From the NCBI RefSeq assembly GCF_000011485.1, contig NC_005071.1, positions 1,491,347 to 1,555,346 of the forward strand: DNA of 64,000 nucleotides. Reading direction: 5' to 3'. Below, piece after piece: positions 20,319 to 29,943 of the stretch. Position numbers and translations under genes: made by a program. Source of the DNA: Prochlorococcus marinus str. MIT 9313 (GTDB taxonomy: Bacteria; Cyanobacteriota; Cyanobacteriia; PCC-6307; Cyanobiaceae). The notes beneath the pieces were generated by a model, which did not search any database, was not told the origin of the DNA, and saw nothing but the letters and a program-made list of their open reading frames with translations. Each line of letters opens with the position of its first letter. The stretch's first letter is position 1.

Positions 20319-20459
20319 TTAGAACTGGTAGGTGACACCACCGGAGGCACGCCAATCAGTGCCGCGGTTTAAATCCCAGAACTCAAGACCGCCACGGCCA
20401 AACAGCTTGAATGAGGTGGTTCCGAAATTGTTAATCGTGTAATCAACCCCAGCGTAGAC
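20319..20459 (-). pseudogene. Porin C-terminal fragment (SomA-like)
   Basis: About 46 codons ending in a stop, reading VYAGVDYTINNFG, then FKLFGRGGLEFWDLN, then WRASGGVTYQF. The alternating pattern, glycine-rich turns and terminal aromatic (YQF) are those of the last strands of an outer-membrane beta-barrel, as in cyanobacterial SomA-type porins. A TAG lies three codons upstream in the same frame, and no signal peptide, SLH domain or other strand follows in the AT-rich DNA before nagB. It is therefore a truncated remainder, still with its terminator. The exact porin family is inferred. Confidence 0.75.
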
Positions 20460-20601
20460 ATTTAAGACCTAACACCTCTTGATCCTATTCTCATGCCTTC
20501 AACAAGGCAAAATGCTATACCAATAGCACCCTATTGCGATGCAATAAATTACCTGCTTTTACCAATAATTTGCTTCCTTATAAGCAACCAAAAGGTAAAA
20601 C

Positions 20602-21438
20602 TCAAATCAACTTTGAACTGTCATTCGCTTCAGTAACGATCTCTCCAGTAACAGCTAATTGGTCTAGCCAAAGTGAAACCCGAGCATGATTGCGCAACCA
20701 ACTTGCCGGCAACTGATCCGTGCATGGCGAATCAAACAACGCCTTGAGAATCTCTGCTTTGGCTGAACCCGTCACGATCAGATGAATCTCATCAGCCGCG
20801 AGTATTTCTTTTAATCCAAGCGTGAGTGCTTGAGATGGCACCTGGCTTGGATCACCACCAAAAGCAGCAGCATTCTGTTGCCGGGTGGACTGCGATAACG
20901 CCACCACCCGGCAAGCCGCCTCTGGGCCACAAGGCGGCTCATTGAAACCCACATGGCCATTGCTGCCTAAGCCCAGCAATTGCACGCCAACACCACCAAA
21001 ACTCTGCAACTGAGCGGCATAACTGCCAGCCTGCTGCTCTGGATCAGTCGCCTCGCCATCGGGAAGATGCAACTGCTGCGGGCTCAATTGCAACGGCTTG
21101 CCTAAATGACGCGCCATATAGGCCGCAAAGCTGCGCCGATCAGCTGCCCCCAAGCCCACATACTCATCAAGATTGAAACTGCACCAGCTGCGCCGCAGAT
21201 GCTCGAGCTCATCAGCTGGCCAACGCTGTAAACGGGCCACCAATTCGCCATAGATCGGCACCATCGTGCGGCCAGTGGCCAAGCCAAGCGGTTTCGGCCT
21301 CTGCTCCCCCAGCCGCTGCCTTAGATGCCCCTCCAGCGCATCAACAACCGCTTCCACAAGGCTTGGTAGGTTCTCTCGCACCGTGATCGTGCTCGCGAAC
21401 CCTTGCTCAGAGGCCACAGAAGGCCGCAAGAGGTTCAA
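20602..21438 (-). CDS. nagB: Glucosamine-6-phosphate deaminase-like protein
   Basis: A 278-residue member of the NagB/6-phosphogluconolactonase superfamily. GLATGRTMVPIYGELV is the phosphate-binding start, FNLDEYVGL carries the Asp typical of NagB, and GLGSNGHVGFNEP is the NagB signature, which favours deamination of glucosamine-6-phosphate over lactonase activity. It lies one base beyond the stop end of the SpoIID-like gene on the same strand, so the two may be co-transcribed, possibly linking amino-sugar use and wall turnover (inference). No nagA is seen nearby. Confidence 0.85.
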   Translation of the reverse strand: MNLLRPSVASEQGFASTITVRENLPSLVEAVVDALEGHLRQRLGEQRPKPLGLATGRTMVPIYGELVARLQRWPADELEHLRRSWCSFNLDEYVGLGAADRRSFAAYMARHLGKPLQLSPQQLHLPDGEATDPEQQAGSYAAQLQSFGGVGVQLLGLGSNGHVGFNEPPCGPEAACRVVALSQSTRQQNAAAFGGDPSQVPSQALTLGLKEILAADEIHLIVTGSAKAEILKALFDSPCTDQLPASWLRNHARVSLWLDQLAVTGEIVTEANDSSKLI

Positions 21439-22884
21439 TTAGGCGTCTCCCATGCTCTCAACTCCTCCAGGCTGGCGAGAGCGCCACAGGAAGGCCAAAG
21501 ATGAATTCTGCAGCTGCCGATAGGGAACAATCTCTGCGCCTCGGTAGTAGTGATTGAGGATTTGGCGGAAATCTGCACCCCGTTGCGCCAGGCCATGGGC
21601 ACCCCACTGACTCATGCCCACGCCATGGCCAAAACCTTGCCCCATCGCAAGCAACATCAGCGGCTGATGGCGCGAGCGGCGTGTTGAGCGAACCGGCAGA
21701 GGTGGCAAAGGCGGCGGCGGGGTCAGGCCCATGAAACTGGCATTGGCATCAACGCTGGGTGCAAACAAACTCTTGCCTGTTGCGCCATCACGCCAAGACC
21801 CCATCAATACCGTGCCAGCGCCAGCAGAGTTACGTTTTCCAAAGCTATGCTCAAAGCGCTTAAAGCCAACGCCGGCGCCAGGCTTTGCAGACTTCGAGGC
21901 AAGCATTTCAAAGCGCACCAAGGTGCTCTTCAAGCCCAAACGCTGGCGCAGCTGCTTGCCGCTCAGCAGCAAATCACCACGAGGGCCCTGCACACGAGCC
22001 TGGCGAATTCTGCCCGTGCCCGTGGTGCCCAACACATCAATGCTGCTTACACCACCGGTTTCTCGGAACGCTCTTCGCAACTGATGCGGCTCAAACCACA
22101 CGTCCCACTGATGCACAGGGCTGTGTTGATCGTGGTCCGGCACGCTGACCAGATAAGGCAGCTGCTTGCTCCATACCGCCCCGCTGGCTTCTGTTGCCCC
22201 GCCAGAGCTGCTGTGAAAAACAGCATCGATCAACTTACCGCCATGCACTAAAACCAGCGAATGGGTGCTTTCCACCGCCTTCAGAGTGTTGGCGGTTTCA
22301 GATTCCACACCGCGATACACCTGACTGGCAACGGTGGCCTTGAGATCAAAACCACCTGCTTTGCCGTGTTGAGCGAGGGCATAGGTGCGAGCGGCCACCG
22401 CCTGGGCCTGCAGTGCAGCCAGTGGCCAGGATTCCGGCATCTCACTGCCCACCACACTGGCTAGATAGTCCTCCACGCGCAGGTGGTTCACCACCTGCAA
22501 GCCTGCACCAACTGATCGAACCCTCAACTCACCGCGATAGCGACGCTTGCCCAGCCATATCCCGCGTGGGTCGGCACTGCGAACCCTGAGCTCACGCTGC
22601 CAAGCAAGCGATAGCGATCGCCGCGACCGCCCCTCAAGGGTCAGCCGCAGCTGACCGCGCTGCTTGCGAACCGAAAGCGCCCTCAGCCTCTGCTCGCTCG
22701 AACCCAGGCCTGCCACAAGCAAAGGCTGCTCAGCATCAGCCCGCAGACGAAGAGCTGATGCTTCCAGCACCAGCACCCGCATCACTGGCTCCTGCACAGC
22801 AATCACCTGGGCAGCAGGGCTTACGGCCGTGAGTGTGACCCCACCGACCAATCCCATAGCCCATAGCGGCGCTGGCAAAGCCAA
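21439..22884 (-). CDS. SpoIID/LytB-domain protein, probably exported
   Basis: A 481-residue protein with an N-terminal hydrophobic segment (residues about 1-29) that may be a signal peptide. The SpoIID/LytB domain is clear: [46 protein letters not shown], and the C-terminal motif [20 protein letters not shown]. SpoIID proteins cut or bind peptidoglycan; in cyanobacteria related proteins are thought to act on the wall. A Pro-rich linker (PPPPLPPLP) near residue 390 separates an insertion from the final motif. The exact activity in this organism is unknown. Confidence 0.87.
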   Translation of the reverse strand: MALPAPLWAMGLVGGVTLTAVSPAAQVIAVQEPVMRVLVLEASALRLRADAEQPLLVAGLGSSEQRLRALSVRKQRGQLRLTLEGRSRRSLSLAWQRELRVRSADPRGIWLGKRRYRGELRVRSVGAGLQVVNHLRVEDYLASVVGSEMPESWPLAALQAQAVAARTYALAQHGKAGGFDLKATVASQVYRGVESETANTLKAVESTHSLVLVHGGKLIDAVFHSSSGGATEASGAVWSKQLPYLVSVPDHDQHSPVHQWDVWFEPHQLRRAFRETGGVSSIDVLGTTGTGRIRQARVQGPRGDLLLSGKQLRQRLGLKSTLVRFEMLASKSAKPGAGVGFKRFEHSFGKRNSAGAGTVLMGSWRDGATGKSLFAPSVDANASFMGLTPPPPLPPLPVRSTRRSRHQPLMLLAMGQGFGHGVGMSQWGAHGLAQRGADFRQILNHYYRGAEIVPYRQLQNSSLAFLWRSRQPGGVESMGDA

Positions 22885-22956
22885 TCAACATGTTCAACAA
22901 GGACATTCAGTGTGCCCCGATCACAACAACCAGGCCAGGCCCCAAGCCATGGCAGC

Positions 22957-23937
22957 ATGGTCTTTGGGGTGTGCAAGGCCTTGCAGGTCACCTTTCTCGG
23001 CACCAGCTCGGGCGTACCGACACGAGCCCGCAATGTTTCTGCCGTGGCTCTGCGGCTGCCCCAACGTGCTGAGTTGTGGCTGTTTGATTGCGGAGAAGGT
23101 ACTCAGCATCAATTCCTGCGCAGCGATCTGCGTCTTTCTCAACTCAGACGAGTGTTTGTTAGCCACATGCATGGCGACCATGTGTTTGGCCTGCCGGGTC
23201 TGTTGGCCAGCCTCGGCCTATCCGGCAACAGCAACGGAGTGGATCTCTACGGCCCCGATCCACTGGAAAGCTATCTGCAAGGCGTGCTGCGCAATAGCTC
23301 CACCAGGATCGGATACCCCCTCAAGGTTCATCGCGTGCGAGACGCAGCAGAGCAGAACCTGATTGTTTTTGAAGACAAAGACATCCTGGTGCGCTGCACC
23401 CCGCTCACTCATCGCGTGCCGGCCTACGCCTATCGCGTGGAGCAAAAACCCAAGCCAGGCCATTTCAACCTTGAACGAGCCCAAAGCCTCGGCATCCCGC
23501 CAGGCCCCGTCTATGCCGCCTTAAAGCGTGGTGAACAGGTCAGCCTCGATGATGGTCGCGTGGTGGATGGCCGGGACTTCTGCGGACCAGATCGCCCAGG
23601 CGCCAGCATCGTGTTCTGCACCGATACGGTGTTTTCAGAAGCTGCTGTCTCGCTAGCCGCAGGAGCAGACCTGCTGATCCACGAAGCAACCTTCGCCCAT
23701 AGCGAAGCAGAAATGGCTTATCAGAAGCAGCACTCCACCAGCACCATGGCGGCCCAAACAGCTGCCGAAGCCGGCGTCGGGAAACTCGTATTGACCCACC
23801 TCAGTCCCCGCTATGCGCCAGGCAATCCGGTCACCCCAAATGACCTGCTACGAGAAGCTCAAGCGATCTTTTCGAACACCATCCTCGCCAAGGATTTCCT
23901 CAGTTTTGAAGTCGCTCCGCGCTGCAACAGTTCTTGA
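22957..23937 (+). CDS. rnz: Ribonuclease Z
   Basis: Endonuclease that trims the 3' end of tRNA precursors. The 326-residue metallo-beta-lactamase-fold protein shows [14 protein letters not shown], the zinc motif [41 protein letters not shown] and LTHLSPRY. Homologues usually begin at or near LQVTFLGT, which here would be a TTG at 22981; the ATG at 22957 is the nearest ATG and a GTG at 22912 is also in frame. The start is thus uncertain by up to 23 residues; the product is not. Confidence 0.94.
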   Translation: MVFGVCKALQVTFLGTSSGVPTRARNVSAVALRLPQRAELWLFDCGEGTQHQFLRSDLRLSQLRRVFVSHMHGDHVFGLPGLLASLGLSGNSNGVDLYGPDPLESYLQGVLRNSSTRIGYPLKVHRVRDAAEQNLIVFEDKDILVRCTPLTHRVPAYAYRVEQKPKPGHFNLERAQSLGIPPGPVYAALKRGEQVSLDDGRVVDGRDFCGPDRPGASIVFCTDTVFSEAAVSLAAGADLLIHEATFAHSEAEMAYQKQHSTSTMAAQTAAEAGVGKLVLTHLSPRYAPGNPVTPNDLLREAQAIFSNTILAKDFLSFEVAPRCNSS

Positions 23938-24006
23938 TTACGGCCCTTAGAGCTCCCGCCCCGTGATACAAGGTGTTGTCGCTTCTGTCAGTAACTGGCG
24001 TATTCC

Positions 24007-24519
24007 ATGGCCTCTCTCTTTGCATCCCTGGGACGGTCCCTGATCAAACTATTGATCGTGTTGCCCGTAATAATTGGCTTGAGCATTAGCTCTCCGGCCA
24101 TGGCTGCCCAATGGGATGCCGAGACCCTCACCGTTCCCGCAGGCTCAGGCGGACAGCAGGTGACCTTCACCGAGTCAGAAATCAAGAGCGCTAGCAAGCT
24201 CTTCAAAAGCAACTGCGCCACCTGCCATAACCAAGGCGTCACCAAGACCAATCAAAACGTTGGTCTCGACCTTGAGGCTCTCTCACTGGCATCACCTGCT
24301 CGTGACAACGTGGACGGCCTGGTCGAATTCCTGAAAAATCCCATGTCATATGACGGGGAATACAGCATTGCCGACACCCACCCAGGCATCAGCAGCAGCG
24401 ATGTCTACGTTCAGATGCGCACGCTCAACGATGAAGACCTGCGCCTAATCGCCGGTTACATCCTCACGGCTGAGAAAGTACAGGGCGACCAATGGGGTGG
24501 TGGCAAGATCTACTTCTGA
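24007..24519 (+). CDS. psbV: Photosystem II cytochrome c-550
   Basis: Extrinsic lumenal subunit that stabilises the oxygen-evolving cluster of photosystem II. The 170-residue precursor has a signal peptide with a hydrophobic core at about residues 13-30 and cleavage near SSPAMAA. The haem motif CATCH is followed by a conserved PsbV pattern (TNQNVGLDLEALSLASPARD) and the C-terminal end GGGKIYF. Its presence fits low-light type IV Prochlorococcus or Synechococcus; other Prochlorococcus clades have lost psbV. A terminator follows directly. Confidence 0.96.
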   Translation: MASLFASLGRSLIKLLIVLPVIIGLSISSPAMAAQWDAETLTVPAGSGGQQVTFTESEIKSASKLFKSNCATCHNQGVTKTNQNVGLDLEALSLASPARDNVDGLVEFLKNPMSYDGEYSIADTHPGISSSDVYVQMRTLNDEDLRLIAGYILTAEKVQGDQWGGGKIYF

Positions 24520-24545
24520 TCGCTTAAGAAGCAAAAACAATCATG

Positions 24546-24577
24546 GGATCTCAGCTAAAGCTGGGGTCCTTTTTTTT
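24546..24577 (+). terminator. Intrinsic terminator of psbV
   Basis: A stem between GGATCTCAGCT and AGCTGGGGTCC (24546-24569, with G-T pairs) is followed by eight T residues (24570-24577), 26 bases after the psbV stop. Confidence 0.85.
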
Positions 24578-25769
24578 GCCTAAAAAATTGGCAGTGAGCT
24601 CGCTCGCCAGAGTCTTATCTTCAATCGCGATTGAAAATCAATAGCGATCTAAAACTCCAGTGTTTGTTGCTGTCGTGATCACTGATTGAACAAGCTGATT
24701 GAGAGATATCTCTTCTAAGAGAAAAGGCTTGTCGATTGCTCACTCTCAACCCCCCAGGGGAACTAGCAACTCGCACTAGACCAAATAACAAATAACGAGG
24801 TCGCAGGAGAAAGTGCTGCGAAAAGGCTGATGCAGCCTGCCCTGTGGCTCTCGAGCGGGGTGGAATGATTGGCTTGAAGGCTTGGCCTAAATAAAGCGCC
24901 GATCTTCAGAACAATCGCCTCTGAAAGGCTTCGCCTGAGCACTAAACAAAGATCTGCTGCTTATCGTCAAGGGTTGCCGCAAAAGACAAGACTTACAGCA
25001 ATCAAGCCTTCTCAACAGCTTGCTCATTAACAGCTTGCTTAAGCATTTGGATTGCAGAACTCCAAGTAAAGATGAGCCCTTCAAAGAGGGCTCTCTTTAA
25101 CCTCTCATTGAAGCGACTAATCAGCTAGCCAGCATCACTTCTAGCAGAAGCATGGCCTGCAGTTATCAACAATATTCTTTGTCATCTATGACCAGGTAAA
25201 ACAAAAATGAGCCGTCAATCGCAAGGCGAAGCATGGCGCAATAATACCTTCAGCCGCCAACTGATTTTGCATCAATGGATGAACTCACTTCGGCATTTCT
25301 GACTGTACTTGCAACCGCTAGGATTGAGAGATGGAGACAAATAAACATCATCCCACTCCCATTCAATCCAAGCAAATGAAAGCTATGAGGCAAGTGATCT
25401 CATTTCTTCTTGTGTTTAACAGGCAAGCTTCTCATGATCCAAGCTTTAACTTTTAGAAGAGAATCGAAGCTTGGCTTTGCTCATAACCTAATCATATTTC
25501 AACAAGGCTTTTACGCAGCCTGGTCAACACAATCAATAGCAATTCCCAGGCTTATAATTTTATCAATACGTCCCTTCCTAGCAAATCATTTACTGCTTCT
25601 ATCCGCATAGCCTCGTTCAAAGAAAGCTGCTTTGGCTTCTGGTTGATGTGATCCGAAGCTAGCAAATCCTCTATCAATAACTTCGATCAGCTTTCTAAGC
25701 GCATCTCACTCATAACAAGTTGGCCGTTGATCAAAATGCCAAGCCAGTAGCCAATCAGCCCTTAGCCGA
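24578..25769. other. 1.2-kb gap without a convincing gene
   Basis: The longest non-coding stretch in the window. It holds frames of 65-66 codons that lack protein-like character, a GAGCCCT/AGGGCTC hairpin at 25074-25093 followed by a weak T-rich tract, and a 31-codon frame at 25207-25302. No tRNA, tmRNA, RNase P or SRP RNA signature was recognised. It could encode an unrecognised small RNA or be a decayed locus. Confidence 0.5.
25207..25302 (+). CDS. Possible 31-aa small protein
   Basis: ATG at 25207 opens a frame reading MSRQSQGEAWRNNTFSRQ then LILHQWMNSLRHF and a stop. An AGGT sits about 10 bases upstream. The peptide is basic and has aromatic residues, but no family is recognised and such short frames occur by chance. 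Listed because it lies in an otherwise empty gap; treat as tentative. Confidence 0.2.
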   Translation: MSRQSQGEAWRNNTFSRQLILHQWMNSLRHF

Positions 25770-26306
25770 TCAACACGATGGGGCCTCTTCGCTTGCATTC
25801 AGCATCGAAGCTGGCAGCAGATTTGCGGGGTCCTTGGAGAGCTGCCCACGGCTATACCACCATTCCTGCAAACCCGGCGTCAAACGCTGAGAAAACAACG
25901 TCAGCACTGTGACTGTGGGCTTTGAACCAGGTTGCAATAGCTCGACGACATAAGACGGACAACGACGAGCCGCTAGATCAGCAACAAAGCGCCGGCCCAC
26001 TCGCCGCCAACTGGGCTCCTTGCTCCGCCAGGCAAGGCGACAGCAAGGCCATGGCAGTTCCTCGCGATCAAACAGCCGGCAACAAGAACCGATCACACGA
26101 AAACTGTATTGCCCACCAGGACTGGTGTGAATGCTGCCGTGCGCCAACACAACATCGACATCCGCTCTGGCAGGGGCAACAGACGTCACATCTAAAACAG
26201 AGTCATCAGCACCACCTTGAAGCAAAAAGCCACCCGCTGAGGGTGGCTGATGGGATCCCGATTCGCAAGCACTGATCGGGAACAGAGACAACTGCCCTGA
26301 GCTCAA
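25770..26306 (-). CDS. Unknown protein coupled to petF
   Basis: A 178-residue protein that I do not recognise. Its ATG overlaps the petF stop by 4 bases, so it is probably translated with ferredoxin. It has several paired cysteines ([21 protein letters not shown]), a beta-rich first half ([10 protein letters not shown]) and a basic segment ([14 protein letters not shown]). No signal peptide or membrane segment is evident. The cysteines and the link to ferredoxin make a redox or metal role conceivable, but this is only inference from context. Confidence 0.7.
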   Translation of the reverse strand: MSSGQLSLFPISACESGSHQPPSAGGFLLQGGADDSVLDVTSVAPARADVDVVLAHGSIHTSPGGQYSFRVIGSCCRLFDREELPWPCCRLAWRSKEPSWRRVGRRFVADLAARRCPSYVVELLQPGSKPTVTVLTLFSQRLTPGLQEWWYSRGQLSKDPANLLPASMLNASEEAPSC

Positions 26307-26602
26307 TAGAGCTCTTCCTCAGCATGGGTCTTGATGGTGCAATCAGAGGTTGGATAAGCAACGCAGGTCAACACGAAACCAGCTTCAAGCTGATCGTCAT
26401 CGAGGAAGCTCTGATCAGACTGGTCCACAGAACCACCTGTGAGCTTGCCTGCACATGTGGAGCAGGCCCCAGCACGACAGGAATAGGGCAGGTCGATGCC
26501 CTGCTCTTCAGCAGCATCAAGGATGTACTGATCATCGGGAACCTCAATGGTCTTGTTCAGGCCCTCGCTCTCGCTGATCAAGGTGACTTTGTAGGAAGCC
26601 AT
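26303..26602 (-). CDS. petF: [2Fe-2S] ferredoxin, plant type
   Basis: Soluble electron carrier between photosystem I and its acceptors. The 99-residue protein begins [20 protein letters not shown] and has the cluster-binding pattern [11 protein letters not shown] plus a further Cys in FVLTCVAYP, as in plant-type ferredoxins; it ends THAEEELY. An upstream in-frame ATG at 26665 would add 21 unrelated residues and is rejected. petF starts a two-gene unit with the unknown 25770 gene. Confidence 0.96.
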   Translation of the reverse strand: MASYKVTLISESEGLNKTIEVPDDQYILDAAEEQGIDLPYSCRAGACSTCAGKLTGGSVDQSDQSFLDDDQLEAGFVLTCVAYPTSDCTIKTHAEEELY

Positions 26603-26766
26603 GGAATGGATGGAAACGCATAGAAATCCAGAAGTAAAACGCCCCTGGACCGCTCCTTCTAACACCCTCCCGGCAAAAATTCAGTCTGATCGTGCAATCT
26701 GCCCGGCCAAGGCCAATCAAAGAACGAGTACTGATAACTCTGGCTTATATAAAAATTTGCGCAGAA

Positions 26767-27672
26767 TTACCGCTTAGACACATCTAAAAGCCCCCAGCAG
26801 CCCTGCTCAGTCAGGCAATTCACCCGCCATCCCAGCGCCTCCAAAACCATCTGAAGCCTTGGCGCTTGCTTCACCAGCAAACCACTGAGCAAACCTCGAC
26901 CATTAGCACTCAACAACTGATCAAAGCTTGGAGCCAAAACCTCAATCACAGGCGCCAGGATGTTGCAGAGCAGCAGGTCGACGGTCTGTCCCTCTAGCTG
27001 CGCTGACAAAGCCTCCACAGAACCATGCACAACCCTTAAACGATCTAAATCGAGCTGATTGAGCTCTGTATTAGCTCTAGAGGCGCAGACAGCCTGGCAA
27101 TCCGTATCAGCGGCCAGCACCTGTCTAGCTCCAAAAGCAAGTGCGGCGAAACCCAACACCCCACTGCCACAGCCGAGATCTGCAACCCTCAAGCCCAGCG
27201 GTGGGTTCCTTTCCAGCGCCTCCAGACAAAGGCGAGTGCTTGGGTGGCTGCCAGTGCCAAAAGCACTGCCAGGGTCTAGTCGCACAACAAACCGATCGGC
27301 ATACTCCTGCGGCAGATCCAACCAAGCCGGCAAGATCAACAAACGCTGCCCCACCGGATCGGGTTGCCAATCTTGCTTCCAGTTCAAACTCCAGTCTTCA
27401 TCGGCCACCTCGCACCAAGTGGGGTTGGCTAATTTCAGGCCAAACGGTTCGGCCAGAGGACGCAGGTTGGCCATCAGCTGATCTCTGTCCGACTCAGACC
27501 ACTCAGACGATGGCAACCATGCCAAAAGAGTGCGCTCAGAGTTCTCAGGCGCATGTTGAACAGCAAGTCGGCAGAGACCCAGATCTGTCAGCTTCCAAAT
27601 GAGCGACTCTTCCAGCTCATCTGCAATAGGCAGAGAAAGACGCCACCAGCGAAGAGCAGCAGCAAAGTTCAT
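26767..27672 (-). CDS. prmA: Ribosomal protein L11 methyltransferase
   Basis: SAM-dependent methyltransferase that trimethylates ribosomal protein L11. The 301-residue product has an N-terminal substrate-recognition domain and a Rossmann methyltransferase domain with LDPGSAFGTGSHPSTRLCLE, VADLGCGSGVLGFAAL (motif I, SAM binding) and DLLLCNILAPVIEVL (the NIL-type motif). It starts 14 bases after serA ends, on the same strand. Confidence 0.94.
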   Translation of the reverse strand: MNFAAALRWWRLSLPIADELEESLIWKLTDLGLCRLAVQHAPENSERTLLAWLPSSEWSESDRDQLMANLRPLAEPFGLKLANPTWCEVADEDWSLNWKQDWQPDPVGQRLLILPAWLDLPQEYADRFVVRLDPGSAFGTGSHPSTRLCLEALERNPPLGLRVADLGCGSGVLGFAALAFGARQVLAADTDCQAVCASRANTELNQLDLDRLRVVHGSVEALSAQLEGQTVDLLLCNILAPVIEVLAPSFDQLLSANGRGLLSGLLVKQAPRLQMVLEALGWRVNCLTEQGCWGLLDVSKR

Positions 27673-27686
27673 CTCATCAGCCCTGA

Positions 27687-29273
27687 TCAGAGGGTGACCG
27701 GATGGGCTTCCTTAATGCCATTGATCGCATGGATGGTGACCAGCAAGCTGGGCGGAATTGGATCATCAATGCTCAAAACCATCACCGCATCACCGCGCAC
27801 AATGCGACGCCCCACCTGCATCGATGCAATGTTGACGTTGTGTTCACCAAGCACGGAGCCCAACTGACCGATGATCCCAGGCATATCGCGGTGCCTGGTC
27901 AACAGCATGTGTCGACTAGGCGACACGTTGACCGGGAATTCATCAATGGTGGTGATGCGCAGATCGCCATTGGCAAACACCGCACCCGTCACGCTGTGAC
28001 CGCCCTGGTCACCACGAGTCGTCAGTTGCAAGGACCCTCCGGCAAAATCCTTACTTGTCTCGTCCTTGACCTCCAAGACACGAATGCCACGGCCCTTGGC
28101 TTCTAAGGACGCATTCACGTAATTGATCCGATCGCCAAGGGCACTGCTCAGCACCCCCTTGAGAGCAGCAATCACCAGAGGCTGAGAGGGATGCTGAGCG
28201 AACTCCCCCTGAAGACGAACTTCAAGCTCCTGCAACTGTCCTCCGGAGAGCTGGCTCACCAACAGCCCCAGGGTCTCGGCTAATTGCAAATGAGGCTTGA
28301 GCCGCTCCATGATCTCTGCACTGAGGCCAGGGATGTTCACAGCACTGCGGGCAGGAAGGCCAAGCAGGACGTCTCGGATCTGTTCCGCCACATCCACAGC
28401 CACGTTCTCCTGCGCCTCAGTCGTCGAAGCTCCAAGGTGGGGCGTAAGGATCAAGCGCTCCTGTACAGAGCGCAGCGGCGAATCGGTAGCCAATGGCTCC
28501 TGGGCATAAACATCCAAGGCAGCCCCACCAATCACTCCAGCCGTCAAGGCATCAGCAAGGGCTGACTCATCGATGATGCCACCGCGAGCACAGTTCACGA
28601 GCCTTGCTGTGGACTTCATCTTGCCCAGCAATTCCGCATTGACCAAATTCTCGGTATCGGGAGTACGAGGGAGATGCAAGGTGATGTAGTCGGCCTGCTC
28701 AAAAAGATTCTCCAAGCTTGAGAGTCGCACCTGCATCTGTTGAGCACGGTCCGCAGAGATGAAGGGGTCGTAAGCGATGACCTCCATACCCATGGCATTG
28801 CAGACTCGGGCCACATGGGAGCCAATCTTGCCGAGCCCAACCACGCCAAGAACTTTCTTATAGAGCTCGTTCCCTACATATTTCTTGCGATCCCAACCCC
28901 CAGCCATCGTGCTGGCATGGGCCTGAGGCACATGCCGAGAGAGCGAAAGCATTAAAGCCAACGCTTGTTCGGCAGCAGCAATCGTGTTGCCTTCCGGCGA
29001 ATTCACCACCAAAACACCCTGTTGGGTGGCCGTCGGCACATCAACATTATCGACGCCAACACCCGCCCGACCAATGATGCGCAAACGTGCGCCGGCTTTG
29101 ATCACATCCGCCGTGACCTGCGTGCCAGAACGAATCATCAGCGCGTCGTAGTCGCCGATCATCGCCTTGAGGTCATCCTCTGACAGGCCCACACGCTGAT
29201 CCACCTGTGCAACCTGAGCGAGGATGTCAATTCCCGCTTGGTCGATAGGGTCTGAAACCAGAACTTTCGTCAT
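27687..29273 (-). CDS. serA: D-3-phosphoglycerate dehydrogenase
   Basis: First step of serine synthesis: oxidises 3-phosphoglycerate with NAD. The 528-residue long-form enzyme has MTKVLVSDPIDQAGIDIL at the start, the NAD site GVVGLGKIGSHVARV, NCARGGIIDE, the catalytic His in TPHLGASTTEAQENVA, an intervening domain, and a C-terminal ACT domain (TRHRDMPGIIGQLGSVLGEH) for regulation by serine. The ATG at 29273 is preferred over 29285, which adds four residues with no family match. Confidence 0.96.
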   Translation of the reverse strand: MTKVLVSDPIDQAGIDILAQVAQVDQRVGLSEDDLKAMIGDYDALMIRSGTQVTADVIKAGARLRIIGRAGVGVDNVDVPTATQQGVLVVNSPEGNTIAAAEQALALMLSLSRHVPQAHASTMAGGWDRKKYVGNELYKKVLGVVGLGKIGSHVARVCNAMGMEVIAYDPFISADRAQQMQVRLSSLENLFEQADYITLHLPRTPDTENLVNAELLGKMKSTARLVNCARGGIIDESALADALTAGVIGGAALDVYAQEPLATDSPLRSVQERLILTPHLGASTTEAQENVAVDVAEQIRDVLLGLPARSAVNIPGLSAEIMERLKPHLQLAETLGLLVSQLSGGQLQELEVRLQGEFAQHPSQPLVIAALKGVLSSALGDRINYVNASLEAKGRGIRVLEVKDETSKDFAGGSLQLTTRGDQGGHSVTGAVFANGDLRITTIDEFPVNVSPSRHMLLTRHRDMPGIIGQLGSVLGEHNVNIASMQVGRRIVRGDAVMVLSIDDPIPPSLLVTIHAINGIKEAHPVTL

Positions 29274-29376
29274 CAACCGGCGCAAGACTGCAGCAGGGCA
29301 CTGTAGAGATCTACATGCTCCAAGCCCTGCAGATCACAAAACAGGGTTCAGAATTCAAACGATTGAGGTGTGTTGT

Positions 29377-29943
29377 ATGGCTATTTGCGTTCTTGTTCTC
29401 GCCGAAAGAGACCACGCAGATCAATTGAATGAACAACTCAAGGCAGCAGAGACCCCGCTAACCCGCTGTGAGCTGATTCAGCCGGCAACCAACTCAGAAA
29501 CACAACCTGAGAGAACGGCCTCAGAGCCCAAGGGAAATGGCAACCCACTCCAATCGATGGACATTGATTCAATCGAGAGGCTGAGCCCCAAGCTGACCCG
29601 TAGCCGTCGTCAAAAACTGATGGCCGTCTGGTTGCTGCCGTTTGGCTTCATCTTCGGCATCTTCATCACGCTCAGTACAGATATGGATACCTTTGCCAGT
29701 TACGGCACCCTGGGTGCATCAATCATCGGAGGACTGCTGGGCCTCGTCTCAGGTTGGATGGGTAGTTATGCAGCCGCAATCAGCGTCAAAATTCCAAACG
29801 CTGAAGACGTTCGCATCCTGCGCAATCGCCATGACCAAGGCCAGTGGCTGCTGCTGCTAGAGACCCCAATGGGCATCGAGTTGCCCTGGAAAGTGCTACG
29901 AGAAGCCAATCCCCTCGCATTAACGAGCCTCAGCGAACTGTGA
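29377..29943 (+). CDS. Two-TM membrane protein of unknown function
   Basis: A 188-residue protein starting MAICVLVLAERDHADQL, with a GAGGTG box 6-7 bases before the ATG. Residues 1-80 form a cytosolic domain with a polar Thr/Glu/Pro linker; hydrophobic segments at about 82-100 and 109-134 form a glycine-rich hairpin (LGASIIGGLLGLVSGWMG); the C-terminal 50 residues are soluble. The GxxxG-rich hairpin suggests helix packing in a membrane. It overlaps the following S4-domain gene by four bases (GTGA). I do not know its function. Confidence 0.75.
   Translation: MAICVLVLAERDHADQLNEQLKAAETPLTRCELIQPATNSETQPERTASEPKGNGNPLQSMDIDSIERLSPKLTRSRRQKLMAVWLLPFGFIFGIFITLSTDMDTFASYGTLGASIIGGLLGLVSGWMGSYAAAISVKIPNAEDVRILRNRHDQGQWLLLLETPMGIELPWKVLREANPLALTSLSEL

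Noticed and set aside
25410-25610. 66-codon frame in the psbV-petF gap
   Set aside because: No ribosome binding site, odd hydrophobic/basic mix, and no protein-like pattern.
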